Assembly (NCBI GenBank): GCA_033239125.1
Contig: BSWB01000003.1
Span: 112,426,320-112,490,319, forward strand
Source: Fagopyrum homotropicum
Taxonomy: Eukaryota > Streptophyta > Magnoliopsida > Caryophyllales > Polygonaceae
DNA length: 64,000 nt
Reading direction: 5' to 3'
The position numbers and the translations under genes are program-made. The notes under the pieces were generated by a model that saw only the letters and a program-made list of their open reading frames with translations, ran no database searches and was not told the origin of the DNA. The stretch's first letter is position 1. Each line of letters starts with the position of its first letter. Of the stretch, positions 38,784 to 50,662 are shown piece by piece.

Positions 38784-40405
38784 TGATGACATGAAATATG
38801 ATCTAGTTATAGACATGCACGTAGGTAGTTTTTCCCTTTCTTTTGCATGCATAGACAAGAATCCATATCATTTGAGCTCATAATTGCATACTTTGCTAGA
38901 AAAGACATCTACACGGATTCTTGTTGAAATTGTAGGAAATATGGTGGATTTTGGATCAAAAGAGAGCATATAGGGACAAGGCATCAAGGTGGATCACATT
39001 GGAAGCATTCTGGGGCATAAAGGAAGCTAGGACATGATCAAGGAATGAGAGAAAAGAGCAAAGAAGACACACTACAAATTACAAATCTCGGCCCGACTTG
39101 TGAAGAATCTTGGCCGAGATTATCAATGGGCTCATCCGAGATTTATTATGAAAACAACCCATGTCCCAAGTTCAAAACCCCTAGATTTTTTTTATAAGAT
39201 AAGAGGGTTGTAGCAAGTAATGGAGACCTCTTTCCACAACAATTTACAATACATTGAGAGATGCAAGAGGTTGATCATCAACGTTAGCTACAACACATTG
39301 CATTGAGAGAGATTTGTGAAGGTTCTTGGAGAGGAATACTTAGTTTTTAGATTTCATTGCTTTTGAGCACAATATTGGATCTTTGTTATTGCATTTGCTA
39401 TAATTTTGGAAATCAAAGACAAATTGCTATTTATTTCTTACTTTTCTTTTGGTTTTATTTGGTTTATGAATTTCTTGATTTCATATATCTTTCTTGATTT
39501 GAATATTTTTGTTGTTGGCTAAAATCCTTGAGATTCCAAGGTGATTGGTTGATGGTTGTGATTTAAATGATGATAGACCGAGCCCTTAAGTTATATTGGA
39601 CCTTTAGAGTTGGCTTAATCTCCTTAGGAAGAATCTCAATATGTTCTTTAGAAATCTCGGCCGAGATTTAGTTAAAAACAACCCGTGATTTCTTATGTTG
39701 TTCCGTTTTTGTTATGTCTTTATTCTTAGGTTATAGATTGCCCAAATCCTAGCCTTTTTGAGCATTTCAAGCTAAATCTAAGCTTGGGAAGAGACTTAGC
39801 CGGTGATTCCTTTTCTTGATTGCCAAAGATGATGAGTTCTAGGTAATAAAGGTTTAATCTTTATTAGGTTTGAGTGTGTCTTCTTCTTGCATGAGTGTGC
39901 CTTCTTCTTGCATGAGTGTGCTTAACCCGAGACTTAACCTGGTAAAGATTAGTTATTGACCGTTAGGTTGAGTGGTTGATTTGAGATTATAGTTCGTTTC
40001 CTTAGATCCTTGAGACTTACCCGGTGATAGGCGCTTTGGTTTGGGATAGTGGATAGTGAGGCCTCCCCCATGATCTTTTCCACCTTAAAAACACCTTTCC
40101 TTAGCGATCCCAACTCCGTCCATAGTTCTTTAGAAGTCTTGAATCTAAAACCACAACTAGATACTTTGATCTCTAAAATTTGCATTTTCCCGATTATTAC
40201 ATATATTCATCTCTATTGCTTTTTGTTTTTTCGTTCTTTAGATTTAGCATTACTTTTATTTTTATCATTTGGTTTCAGTATAGTCCTTGTGATCGACCTT
40301 GCAATATTTGCTTTTCCTGCTTGCTTATTTGCTTTGACTTTTATTTCAAGTATAAATTTTAAAGCTTATTTTTGTTCATTATTCACACACGTCTGAGAGC
40401 AAACA
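38784..40405 (+). repeat. Element F 5' LTR
   Basis: Athila-type LTR, 1622 bases, with AATCTCGGCCGAGATT-type words at 39085-39150 and 39650-39690. A TTTTTTTATAAGATAAGAG TATA-like stretch lies near 39187. Three GAGACTTA-CCGGT words lie at about 39788, 39929 and 40012, and a 29-base duplication (GAGTGTGCCTTCTTCTTGCAT type) at 39888-39925. Ends GAGAGCAAACA. Confidence 0.85.
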
Positions 40406-40411
40406 AGTTTT

Positions 40412-40429
40412 TGACGCCGTTGTTGGGGA
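40412..40429 (+). promoter_or_regulatory. Primer binding site, element F, degenerate
   Basis: TGACGCCGTTGTTGGGGA, in the standard place six bases after the LTR, with two substitutions from the C site. Confidence 0.8.
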
Positions 40430-40543
40430 CTTGGTCTATACCAAGAGGTAATTTCGGTCGTCCAGTTTAGATTTTTGATTTATCTATTAATATTTTTGCT
40501 TTGATTACTTGTTCTTTCAGAAATTCCCTTCCTTTCTAGGTTT

Positions 40544-40604
40544 ATGCGAAGATCTCATGCCGGTAAAGAAATCGTTCCTACGATCTCGAGCTAGAGAACG
40601 TCTT
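40544..40604 (+). pseudogene. gag: gag start of element F, before the D insertion
   Basis: ATG at 40544 in GGTTTATGCGAAG, as in H. A pyrimidine-rich TTGTTCTTTCAG lies 24 bases upstream. After about 15 codons a stop (TAG) is met, and comparison with H and A shows that about 300 bases of the N-terminal coiled coil are missing between this piece and 55293, so F was deleted here before D arrived. Confidence 0.65.
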
Positions 40605-42307
40605 TGTTAGTATGAAATATTGCGATATTCTAGGCACTTATTCTAGTTGTTTTTCATTCATTATAGTGTTCATGAATAAGGTATTGAAGCATTTGTTAGC
40701 TTGTTCATCTATATTTTTGATATGGAGGTCTACATTAGTTTTGTGTTGATTATAAGTGAATAAGAGCTGAAACCGGATCATTTGAGAGAGATAGGAGAGG
40801 ATTTGAGCACATCCAAGGATTAGGAATACATCAAAGAAGCCAAAGGAGATGCTAGGATGAGGAATGACACGACACAAAGGAAATCACAAGCAATTTACAC
40901 TTCCACGCCCTAAAATACGGCCGTAGAAGAGTCCACGCCCTAAACCACGGCCGTGGATCTTGACATCATGAGCGTGGAGCATTCCAGAGAGTTACACAGC
41001 CTAAAGTACGGTCGTTGAAGTCATATAAGACCGTAACCCAATTCCACGCCCTAAACCACGGTCGTGGAATCCCTTGAGACCGTGATTTAGGCGATCTTTT
41101 GACGAACCAATTATTGCCACATCATTTATGCAGTGGGCCAGTACGGTTATTTTTCCCCCTCTTATAAAAAGGCAGGAGGAGAGAGTTTTCGGGATCATCG
41201 CTTTGGGGGGATTCGCTTAGGCTTTGGGACAACCTCGCTTTGAGAAAGTCAGCCTTAGGGTTTCTCAAAGAACGTGGCGGAAGCGCCGGCAATTTGGATT
41301 CCCGAAGATCGTGTGTGGCGGAAGTTGTGCCCTTTTTCTAGGTTTCGTTATTGAAGACGGACTGACATCCCGTTCTTTATATTTACCTTAGATCTTGTGA
41401 GGTTTTGTGTTATATTCTAAATCCATTGAGTATCCCACTTTGTGTTTTGGATTTGAGATTGATTTTGAGTTATATTTGAGTTTTCGAAGGTTTTCATCTT
41501 TCATTCTTCTTAAATTGATTTTTGATATCATGACAATGGTTATTGGCTAATACCCTTTAGCAATTCTAAGGTGAAGGGTTGATAGTTGTGGCTTAGATGA
41601 TGATAGATCGATCGTAAATTGATTGGACCCTGAGAGTTAGAGAGATCTCGTCGACGAACCAAGATCACGGTCTGTTCTTGAGCTTCCACGGCCGTGGAAC
41701 TCAAGATTTGCCCGTGATTTACCCTAGTTTACAAACTTTGCTTTTACTTTGATCCAAGGTTAAAGATTAGCTTTAATCTAGTCTTGGCTTGCCCTTTTCT
41801 AGGTAGTAGTGAGACTCATCACCCTCTACTTCGATTTCGAGTGTCACAACCTTAATCGTTTTAATTAGTCTTGATCCTTGGGTTACAAGTTTGGGTATTT
41901 GAGATTAATTCTTGTCCATAGATCCTTTTTATACTAAAGCCTCAACAACCTTTATAGAGAGCGTCTTTAGATAAGTCATATAAAGTCTTGGAACTTCACC
42001 GTACATTGCTTTACCTTAGCATACCTTTACAACTCTTAACTCTGTCCTTAGTTCTTTAGTATATCTTGAATCGATTGCCACAATTAGATATCTGGATCTT
42101 TAGGGTTGTTGTTTTCCTAATATTAGCAAAGCTTATTACATTTACTTGCTTGACAATTTGCGAACTGAATTTGTTCCCCCCAAATCCCTGAGTTCGACAC
42201 TCTGGAGTTCTTGCTTTACTACGCCGATGCGTACACTGCGGGTTCACTTGCTTGATTCTAGTTTTATAAATTTAAAGCTTATTTGCACGCACGCTAAGTG
42301 GCGAACA
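40605..42307 (+). repeat. Element D 5' LTR
   Basis: Island 1 at 40900-41090 (CCACGGCCGTGG at 40945-40956), TATA box at 41163, island 2 at 41668-41715 (41686-41697). The 3' LTR lacks about 59 bases present here at about 41415-41475, between two GTTATATT copies. Confidence 0.93.
41163..41172 (+). promoter_or_regulatory. TATA box, element D 5' LTR
   Basis: TATAAAAAGG at LTR offset 559, conserved in the 3' LTR (54209-54218) and in C. Confidence 0.65.
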
Positions 42308-42313
42308 AGTTTT

Positions 42314-42331
42314 TGGCGCCGTTTCCGGGGA
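42314..42331 (+). promoter_or_regulatory. Primer binding site, element D
   Basis: TGGCGCCGTTTCCGGGGA, seven bases downstream of the LTR edge, one difference from C. Confidence 0.88.
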
Positions 42332-42433
42332 TTTGGTTTAGGCCGAATTCGGTTATCGGTTGTCAAGCTTGGGAGCTTTTCTCTTGTTATTTGATATCTC
42401 CTTTGAGTGATATTTGCAGATTACCTAAGGTAT

Positions 42434-44476
42434 ATGCGCATGTCTAGCAACAACAAAGACCTCTTACCTCTTGATCAAGAACTTGAGAAGACTTTGAGAA
42501 AGAAACTTAAAGAAAGAAAGATGACTGAAAATAAGGAACGGAATATCCAAGCAGAGTTGGAGGATTCCGAAGCTCGACTTAGATGGAGCGAGAAGACTCG
42601 CAAGGAAGAATCGGACCGTCATCAATTGCAAATTGATGAGGTCAAGGACATGATGGTTCAAATGAGACTGGAGATGAGTGATTCCAAGAAGAAGAAGAGA
42701 AGGAAATCGACAAGATCGGTTAGAACCGACTCATCCGATGAGGATAGCGAATCCTCCATGCCACCGCTAGAGGACATTGATCCGACGATCAAAGCAAATC
42801 AGAACAATCCAAGACCGGATGCAAATTTCCGTATCCCGGCTGGGGGTGCGAGATCCGCTCGTGTGGATGAAGAGCCAAGAACTCTTGGCCAAAGAATGGA
42901 TCCAATTCAGCAACCACGCCGTCTAGGTGTGAACTTTGATGCTGACGATATTCAGGGGTTTAGCTTCAACCCATAAGTTATTACCATCGTTCGCAAAAAT
43001 CAGTTTGGAGAAACGAGTATTGAATCTCCACATCAACATTTATAGAATTTTGAGATCTTGATGGAGACAATGAAGCCAAAGAATGCAACCACCAACAACT
43101 ACAAGATCAAGCCATTCTTTTTCTCTTTGAAAGGGAAAGCCTTATCTTGGTATCAAGCTCCTCCAAATGGAAGACTTAACACATGGGAGGATCTATCTTC
43201 GGAGTTCCTCACCAAGTTCTTTCCGCCATCCAAGACGGCGTAGTTGAGAGGTAAGATTAATGCTTTTTCTATGAGATCTAATGAAAGTTTGTTTCAGTCT
43301 TGGAAAAGATTTCAGGATTTACTATTGGATTGCCCACACCATGACATTTCCAAATTGGAGCTATTAAAGATATACTATAAGGGACTGGATGTGGAAACAC
43401 AATTCAAGCTCCAATCCCTTTCATGTGGCACATTCATGGACATGAGGGAAGATGATGCTTGGGACTTCATTGAGAAGCAAGCCCGAGTCATTGAGAAGTA
43501 TTCTCACCAGAAAGTAGAAGCTAATCGAGTGGAGCAAGGAGCAAAGCTAACACAAGCTGCTCAAACTCAAATCTTTGCTCTCAACACCAAGATTAAAGAA
43601 TTGAAGAAAGTCATCAAGGCTAGCTTTCCAAAGCCTAAGGAGAAAGATGTTGGTTATTTGGGAAACAACAATAACCACAATGGGAATGAGAACATCAATC
43701 GCAACAACCGGAACAATTGGAACAACAACAACGACCGGAATAACAACTGGAACAACAATAGGGGTTCAAACAACAACAATTTGTGTTCCAACCAACAACA
43801 AAACTCCGGTAATTCTTATCTCAATTCAGGAAATTCACTAACTCCACCATCTTCTTTTTCCATTCCTTTGAAAAGACAGGGGCAAACATCTAATAGTGGA
43901 AGCACTTCGGGGAAAGAGAAGCCCGATCCCATGTTGGAAACAATTTTGGGAAAGCTTCAAGGATTGGAGAGTCACATCAATAAGGTTGATAAAGCCCAAA
44001 AGGTCTTAGAAAACCAAATGTTTAGCAATGCTGAGGAAGTTCCTAGAAATCAAGGAAAACTTCCAGGAAATACGGAGGATAACCCGAAAGGAAGGGTGAT
44101 GACTATCACAACTAGGAGCGGAGCAACAACCACCGACCCGCAACCTAAGTTTGTGGAAGTTCCCGTCGAAAAGGAAAAGGAAAAGGAAGACATCTACATA
44201 CCTCCTCCAGCTTACAAACCTCCCATACCGTTCCCGCAATCTAGAGCAAGAGCGCGTCTAGACAAGCAATTTGGTAAGTTCATTGAACTCATGAGCAAAC
44301 TGCATATTAATATACCTTTCATTGATGCAATTGTAGGTATGAAAGCTTATGGAAAGATCTTAAAGGAGATCCTCTCTAACAAGAGGAAACTAGAAGACTT
44401 TGGAGAAGTCAAGATGAGTTCGGATTCGTCGGATCTCATCAAGACGATGAAGGAAAATATGACCCCAAAGCTGTAG
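42434..44476 (+). pseudogene. gag: gag and gag-protease linker of element D
   Basis: ATG at 42434 (MRMSSNNKDL), 20 bases after a TTTGCAG. Coiled-coil N-terminus (LEKTLRKKLKERKM), acidic DSSDEDSESSMPPLEDIDP, LGQRMDPIQQPRRLG, FFFSLKGKALSWYQAPP, EFLTKFFPPSKTA, LLLDCPHHDISKLELLKIYYKG. Asn-rich tail at 43660-43830, then the ITTRSGA linker and PQSRARARLDKQFGKFIELM. Stops: 42974-42976 (CAA to TAA), a CAG to TAG in QHLQN near 43042, 43241-43243 and 44474-44476. Confidence 0.87.
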
Positions 44477-45371
44477 GATCCGGGGTCATTTTGTGTTCCA
44501 ATAGGAGTGAGAGATATCACATATGATGCATTATGTGATTTAGGAGCAAGCGTTAGCATCATTCCGCTTGCCTTATGCAGGAAGATCGGTTTAGGCGAAC
44601 CCAAACCGGTGAAGATGACGTTATATATGGCGGATCGATCCATAACTCACCCCATCGGTATAGTTGAAGACGTCCCGGTCAAGCTTGGTAAGTTCTATGT
44701 TCCAATAGATTTTGTTGTGCTTGACATTCCTGCAGATAATCCGGTCCCGATCATACTCGGAAGACCGTTTCTTGCAACATCCAGTTGTATGGTAGATTGC
44801 AAGTATGCTAGACTTGCCTTCGACATAGGAGAGGAAAAGGTAGAGTTCGTTCTTTCCACTTTGATGAAAGAACCAACTCTTGAAGAGGACATACTCAACA
44901 TCCATGACGAAGAGCTATCTAGAGAGGAAGTAAGTTCGATTCTCTTCAAAGATCCCTTGCAAAAGGTGATCACTATGAGCTTTATGGACATAGGAGAAGA
45001 GGAGGAATACAATGAGGAAATTGAAGCTTTAGTGGAGCAAAAGGAAGTACATGAAGAAGAGTTTGAACAACTCTACGATGGGTCAGAAAACGTGAGGAAT
45101 CACGGCCAGTCGTGCTATTCCACGGCCGTGGTTCCCACCAATATGACCGTAATTAGCTATTTAGATGATTCCGGTAAGTTACACGGCCAAATCCACGGTC
45201 ATGGAACAAACAGAGGTGCCGTAATTGACTTCCATGCCCTAAACCACGGCCGTGGAGGAAACAGAGGTGCCGTAATTTTGGGAAAATCTGAAGATAATTA
45301 CGTTCCTGTCTACCACTTCTCTTGATTCTTCTCCAACAACTTCTATACCCTTAGAAACTTCTAAGGAAGCA
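44477..45371 (+). pseudogene. pol: Protease and protease-RT linker of element D
   Basis: Active site CDLGASVSIIPLALC, MADRSITHPIG, ILGRPFLATSSC. The protease core is intact, open from 44507 to 45325. The linker repeats LxxHGRG-type residues because it encodes the palindrome island 45095-45275 (CCACGGCCGTGG at 45120-45131 and 45244-45255). A frameshift near 45320 separates it from RT. Confidence 0.86.
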
Positions 45372-46454
45372 TTGGACACTCCTCAAGAGCCATTAGAGAG
45401 TCCAATAGTGATAGAATTGAAGCCACTTCCCGCACATCTAAGGTATGCATTTCTAGGATCTAATTCTACCTTTCCGGTAATTGTTAGTTCCGATCTAAGT
45501 GAAGATGAACATAGTAAGCTTATGGTTGTTCTAAAGAAACATAGGAAAGCCTTAGGTTATACTATAGAGGATCTAGTAGGAATTAAGCCTTCACTATGCA
45601 TGCATAAGATCCTAATGGAAGAAGATTTTAGAACTTCGCGGCAACCTCAAAGGCGGTTAAACCCGACCACGAAGGAGGTTGTCAAGAAGGAAATTCTTAA
45701 ACTACTTGATGCAGGTTTCATCTACCCTATCTCCGATAGCAAGTGGGTGAGTCCCGTACAGGATGTTCCAAAGAAGGGAGGAATGACGGTCATCACCAAC
45801 AAGAACAATGAGCTCATTCCTACACGAACCGTGACGGGATGGAGGATGTGCATAGACTACCGCAAGCTAAACAACGCAACGAGGAACGATCAATTCCCAT
45901 TACCATTCATCGATCAAATGCTTGAGAGGTTAGCACAATACTCACATTTCTCTTATCTTGACGGTTATAGTGGTTTCTTTCAGTTCCCGATACATCCAGA
46001 CGATCAAGAGAAGACCACATTCACGTGCCCGTGGGGTACGTTTGCTTATAGGAGAATGCTGTTCGGGCTTTGCAACGCCCCAACCACCTTTCAAAGGTGC
46101 ATGATGGCTATCTTCTCGGAGTATATAGAGGAGATCATGGAAGTTTTCATGGATGACTTATCCGTTTATGGTTCCTCTTTTGATAATTGTCTTTCTAACC
46201 TTTCTCTTGTGCTACAAAGGTGTGAAGATACTAACCTAGTTCTTAATTGGGAGAACTGTCAATTTATGGTGAAAGAAGGCATTGTATTAGGACACTTGAT
46301 CTCTAGTAGAGGGATTGAAGTAGATAAAGCTAAGATAGAGACTATAGAAAAGCTCCATCCTCCATCTTTGGTGAAGGGGATAAGAAGCTTTCTAGGACAT
46401 GCTGGATTTTATAGACGTTTTATAAAGGATTTCTCTAAGATATCAAACCGCTAA
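45372..46454 (+). CDS. pol: Reverse transcriptase of element D, open
   Basis: 360 codons. Motifs in order: SDSKWVSPVQDVPKKGG, WRMCIDYRKLN, YLDGYSGFFQFPIHPDDQEKTTFTCPWGTFAYRRM, FGLCNAPTTFQRCM, FMDDLSVYGSS (catalytic pair), NWENCQFMVKEGIVLGHLIS, SFLGHAGFYRRFIK. Both catalytic positions are kept. This is the only reverse transcriptase in the window with an uninterrupted core. The frame closes just after FSKISNR by a one-base loss compared with C, so it cannot be made with RNase H and integrase. Confidence 0.88.
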   Translation: MDTPQEPLESPIVIELKPLPAHLRYAFLGSNSTFPVIVSSDLSEDEHSKLMVVLKKHRKALGYTIEDLVGIKPSLCMHKILMEEDFRTSRQPQRRLNPTTKEVVKKEILKLLDAGFIYPISDSKWVSPVQDVPKKGGMTVITNKNNELIPTRTVTGWRMCIDYRKLNNATRNDQFPLPFIDQMLERLAQYSHFSYLDGYSGFFQFPIHPDDQEKTTFTCPWGTFAYRRMLFGLCNAPTTFQRCMMAIFSEYIEEIMEVFMDDLSVYGSSFDNCLSNLSLVLQRCEDTNLVLNWENCQFMVKEGIVLGHLISSRGIEVDKAKIETIEKLHPPSLVKGIRSFLGHAGFYRRFIKDFSKISNR

Positions 46455-46852
46455 CTAATCTATTGATGAAGGATGCAGTTTTTGATTTCTCGCAGGAGTG
46501 CTTAGATGCGTTTCATAAGATTCGGGAAGCTCTAATCTCAGCCACAATCATTCAACCTCCGGATTGGAATCTTCCATTCGAGGTCATGTGTGATGCAAGT
46601 GACGTAGCTATAGGAGCTGTGCTTGGGCAAAAGAAGGAAGGACGAACCCATGCTATCTACTATGCTAGCAAGACGCTAGATGAAGCACAACTTAACTACG
46701 CCACTACCAAAAAAGAATTTCTAGCCATTGTCTATGCATTTGAAAAGTTTCGTTCTTATCTTGTAGGTGAAAAGGTGATTGTATACACGGATCATGCTGC
46801 GATCCGGTACCTACTTGCAAAGAATGATGCGAAACCAAGGCTAATTAGATGA
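46455..46852 (+). pseudogene. pol: RNase H of element D
   Basis: VMCDASDVAIGAVLGQ, TTKKEFLAIVYAFEKFRSYL and VYTDHAAIRYLL; the Asp lost in C is kept here. TGA at 46850-46852 after PRLIR, at the same codon as in C. Confidence 0.87.
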
Positions 46853-48268
46853 ATTCTTCTCCTACAAGAATTCGATCTAGAGATCCGTGACAAGAAGGGT
46901 TCGAAAAATTTTGTTGCTGATCATTTGAGTCGTCTACCACATCTAGAGGACGACCATCTACCTATAGATGACTCCTTTCCGGACGAGCATTTACACATCA
47001 TAGAGGAGTGCATCGACAAGATTAGTAAAGGTAATGAGCCATGATTTGCTGATTTTGTTAATTATTTGGTTTGCCAGGAATTACCACCCAGATTATCCTA
47101 TGAACAAAGAAAGAATTTCTTTAAGGATGTCCGGTAATACTTTTGGAATGAACCTCTCCTATTTAAGAGAGGTCCTGACGGCATCATTCGATGATGTGTG
47201 CCGGAAGACGAGATGCAAAGTGTCATCCGTCATTGTCATTCACTACCTTGTGGAGGACACGCTAGCTCGAACAAGACTAGCGCTAAGGTATTGCAATCTG
47301 GATTCTTTTGGCCTACTTTATTTAAAGATGTGCAAACCTTTGTTTCCTGCTGCGATGCTTGTCAAAGAACAGGGAATATATCTAGGAGGAACGAAATGCC
47401 TCTTAACAACATTCAAGAGGTGGAGATCTTTGACGTTTGGGGAGTAGATTTCATGGGACCTTTCCCATCATCTTGTGGAAACCAATACATACTTCTAGCT
47501 GTAGATTATGTTTCGAGATGGATTGAAGCAATTCCCTCTCCTACTAATGATGCCATGGTTGTGGTTAAGTTCTTTAACAAGACCATTTTCCCACGATTTG
47601 GGACACCGCGGACTATCATTAGTGATGGAGGCTCTCACTTCATTGCCCGACGATTCGAAGCTCTACTAGCTAAGTATGGGGTGACTCACAAGATCGCCAC
47701 CCCTTACCATCCACAAACGAGTGGACAAGTGGAGATTTCAAACCGGGAGATCAAAGGAATCCTAGAGAAAACAGTTTCGAAGACAAGAAAAGATTGGTCT
47801 TTGAAGCTAGATGACGCATTGTGGGTATACCGGACTGCATACAAGACTCCCATAGGAACGACACCATACAACTTTTTGTAAGGAAAGTCTTGTCACTTAC
47901 CGATAGAGCTGGAACATAAGGCGTATTGGGAAATAAAATGGTTGAACTTCAGCATAAAGGAAGCGGGCGAAAAGCGCCTCTTGGACCTTAACGAGCTTGA
48001 AGAACTTCACTTAAACGCCTACGAAAATGCCAAGATCTACAAAGGAAGAGTGAAGCGTTGGCATGATAAGCATATCATTCCAAAGGACCTCAAAGAAGGA
48101 GATCAAGTTCTCCTCTTTAATTCGAGACTTCGGCTCTTTCCAGGTAAGCTTAAATCTCGTTGGACCGGACCTTATCTAATTAAACGTGTTTTTCCCCATG
48201 GTGCAGTTGAAGTATGGGGTGAAAAGGGCGGAAGCTTCAAGGTGAACGGTCAACGACTCAAGAAGTAG
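46853..48268 (+). pseudogene. pol: Integrase of element D
   Basis: HHCC domain with HCHSLPCGGHAS and SCCDACQRT; catalytic D (VDFMGPFP), D (ISDGGSHF) and E (GQVEISNRE) all present. C-terminal FPGKLKSRWTGPYLIKRVFPHG. Stops: TGG to TGA near 47041, TAA near 47135, TGA near 47190, TAA at 47879-47881; end at 48266-48268. The core is the most complete after that of A. Confidence 0.86.
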
Positions 48269-48324
48269 TGACCGGAACTCCAAGCTGAGGAGTTCGTACC
48301 TACCGCACTCGAATAGGTGCAAGT

Positions 48325-48374
48325 ACGGTCTAGCTACGGACCTTAAACAAGCGCTTCTTGGGAGGCAACCCAAG
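48325..48374 (+). promoter_or_regulatory. Element D post-pol two-hairpin element
   Basis: GGTC-TAGCTACG-GACC (about 48327-48342) as hairpin 1, TTAAACAAGCGCTT, then CTTGGG-AGGCAA-CCCAAG (48357-48374) as hairpin 2; both perfect. Confidence 0.75.
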
Positions 48375-49176
48375 GTATTGCACTTATGCTTTTGTTTGTC
48401 ATTCATAGATTAGATTAGTTTAGACGTTTTTGTTTTGTTTTGCCTTCAATACCTTCCGGTATGTTGTGTTTTTGGATGTAGGAGCAATGGAATAAGCAAT
48501 GGGAAAGGAAAAAGTTGAAGGAAATTGACGAAACTTGGATTTTGGCACATTATAGAGAGTTCCACGCCCTAAACCACGGTCGTGGAGGCTACAGTGACCG
48601 TAATTTTTCAAAATCTGAGAAAAATCACCAAAAACCACGGTTCCGTACAATTCCACGGCCGTGGAAACCCCCGAGTGACCGTAATTTTCAAAAAATTTTA
48701 CGGCCACTATATAAACCACCTTCCTTCACAAAAACACCACAAAACCACCACAAAACCACCACAAAACCGCTCTTTCCACGCCCTAAATGCCGAAACCCTT
48801 CCCCAACTCGGAAATCTTCATTCGGTAATCGTTTCGAACGATTCTTGGTGCAAAAGTGGAGCAAATTCATTCCTCTACAAGATCCAATCAAAAAAACAAG
48901 TGAACAATCCATCAAGAAAGCGGAATTTGGATTCAAAGATCCAAAAACCTAGGTTTTTACTATTCTTCTCTCCTTTGTCAATTTGGGTTAAATTTCTGCA
49001 AGAATTCAGAACATTTGCATAGGATTGAGATTGGAATTAGTCTAGGACAGGTTTTGCTGAGTTTACTGTTGATTTTATTGAGATTTGAGAATTTCTGAGA
49101 CGAATCACTGTCTCTGGAACTTCCACGGCCGTGGAATAGGAAAAACAGACCGTGATTTTTTCTGTTTTTGGGGAAA
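48375..49176 (+). other. Element D post-pol leader with palindrome islands
   Basis: No gene. Islands at 48555-48700 (CCACGGCCGTGG at 48653-48664) and 49105-49160 (49123-49134). A short (ACCACAAA)n run lies at 48737-48770. Confidence 0.7.
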
Positions 49177-50662
49177 ATGTTTACACAAAGTGCAGGAAAG
49201 AAAAAGAAGAGAAAGGGTGATAGTTCCTCCTCCTCTCATAACCCTCCTAGTGAACGATCACCTCCACGCCCTAGGATCCCCACCATTCATCCTAACTACC
49301 TCGATGCTTTGCAAAAGATCGAGAAAAGACCGGTCATTGGACCAAGATACCTCTTGCTAGAGGAGTTAGAGCCACTAAATGTGGTTAATGATTTGACATT
49401 GCTCTTAGATAGAGCCGGACTGATTATTTTCTCCACTATTAGAGCGGATGCATATGAGGAGATCACGAGGGAGTTTGTTATATCCTTCGAGCATACCTAT
49501 ATGGATAGGACGGTGTCCTTTAGATTGATGGAGACGGACTATGAGTTCTCCATCCAGCAGTTCGGAGCCTTATTTGGGTTCCATGAGACCTTTAACGGTC
49601 GCTTCCCTAGCGGTGTTTACGCTAAGGATTTTTGGGAGGAGATTGCTATGATTTACGCTAGCGAGGACCACTGGCAGCCGGCTGATACCAAGGCTAAGCT
49701 CATCTACCACTTAGCCTTAAAAATAGCTCATAGGGTCCTTTCCGAGTGCCTATTTCCTAGGACCGAGACCCCGCAGAAAATTAAGACCGATGAGCTGTTT
49801 CTCCTCTACGCCATGCTACATGGTAGACCCGCCGATTGTGCCACCCTCTTAGCCTCCACCATTAGCAAGCTTAAGAACAAGAGGGCCGAGAACATTGGAT
49901 ATGGTGGGATAGTGACCCACATAGCTACGCAGCTTGGGATTGACTGCTCCGCTTGTACTAGGATAGCGGTGAGACCTTTGGGTCTCCAGAGCCTCATGAC
50001 TAGAGGTTTGATCTTTCCTAGGCATAGAGGTCCACCTACCGCTGCCATGCCATGGGAGGATAGAGGAGGTAGAGGCATTCCATGGTTGCCCGAGTATTCC
50101 ATTATGCCCGGACGCCATAATTGGAAGGAGACATTCACTGCTATGCATGCGACTAGGTTAGTTGCACCTCCCTACATCCCCAAGGAGATTCCAGCTGCTG
50201 ATGATGATGAGGATATAGGAGGAGGGGATGACCAGGATTTTGATACCTTTCCGGATAAGCCGGATACCTTCCCGGACTTACCTAGACAGTCTCCCTGTCC
50301 TTCTAGACCTTCCGGTGCTTCTTCCTCTCGCCGTGCTAGAGTGAGCGAGAGACCGACATGGATGGATGCCCCTCCACCTTGGTATGGAGCACAGCCGGTG
50401 TGGATGGGAGCTCCGCCACCATGGTATGCACAACCACCAGCAGCACCGGCCCCACAAGACGCACCTGCATGGTACAGCCATGCACCGGAGTGGTACGAGC
50501 AGCTGCCGGAGTGGGCTACCGACCTTTCCAGGAGGGTCGGTAATTTGGAGATCCGCTAGGACGCTAGGGACGTACGAGCTGGTGAGCACGATAGGATGAT
50601 AAGTGACATTTACCGCCAGCAGTTCGGGCGGAACTTCGACTCCAACTTCTTCCCGTTTCCAT
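49177..50662 (+). pseudogene. ATHILA (env-like) ORF of element D
   Basis: ATG at 49177. Open to TAG at 50557-50559 (461 codons), with the rest of the frame to 50662, where solo LTR G interrupts; the last codons and TGA lie at 52262-52286. Lys-rich/Ser-rich N-terminus, core with PTIHPNYLDALQKIEKRPVIGPRYL, VSFRLMETDYEFSIQQFGALFGF, FWEEIAMIYASEDHWQPADTKAKLIYH, and CSACTRIAVRPLG. Acidic stretch about residues 345-365; tryptophan/proline/tyrosine-rich repeats (APPPWYGAQP, APPPWYAQP, EWYEQLPEWA) about residues 395-450. No signal peptide or membrane segment seen. This best-preserved C/D-type copy has the same domain order as the intact A protein. Confidence 0.87.
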
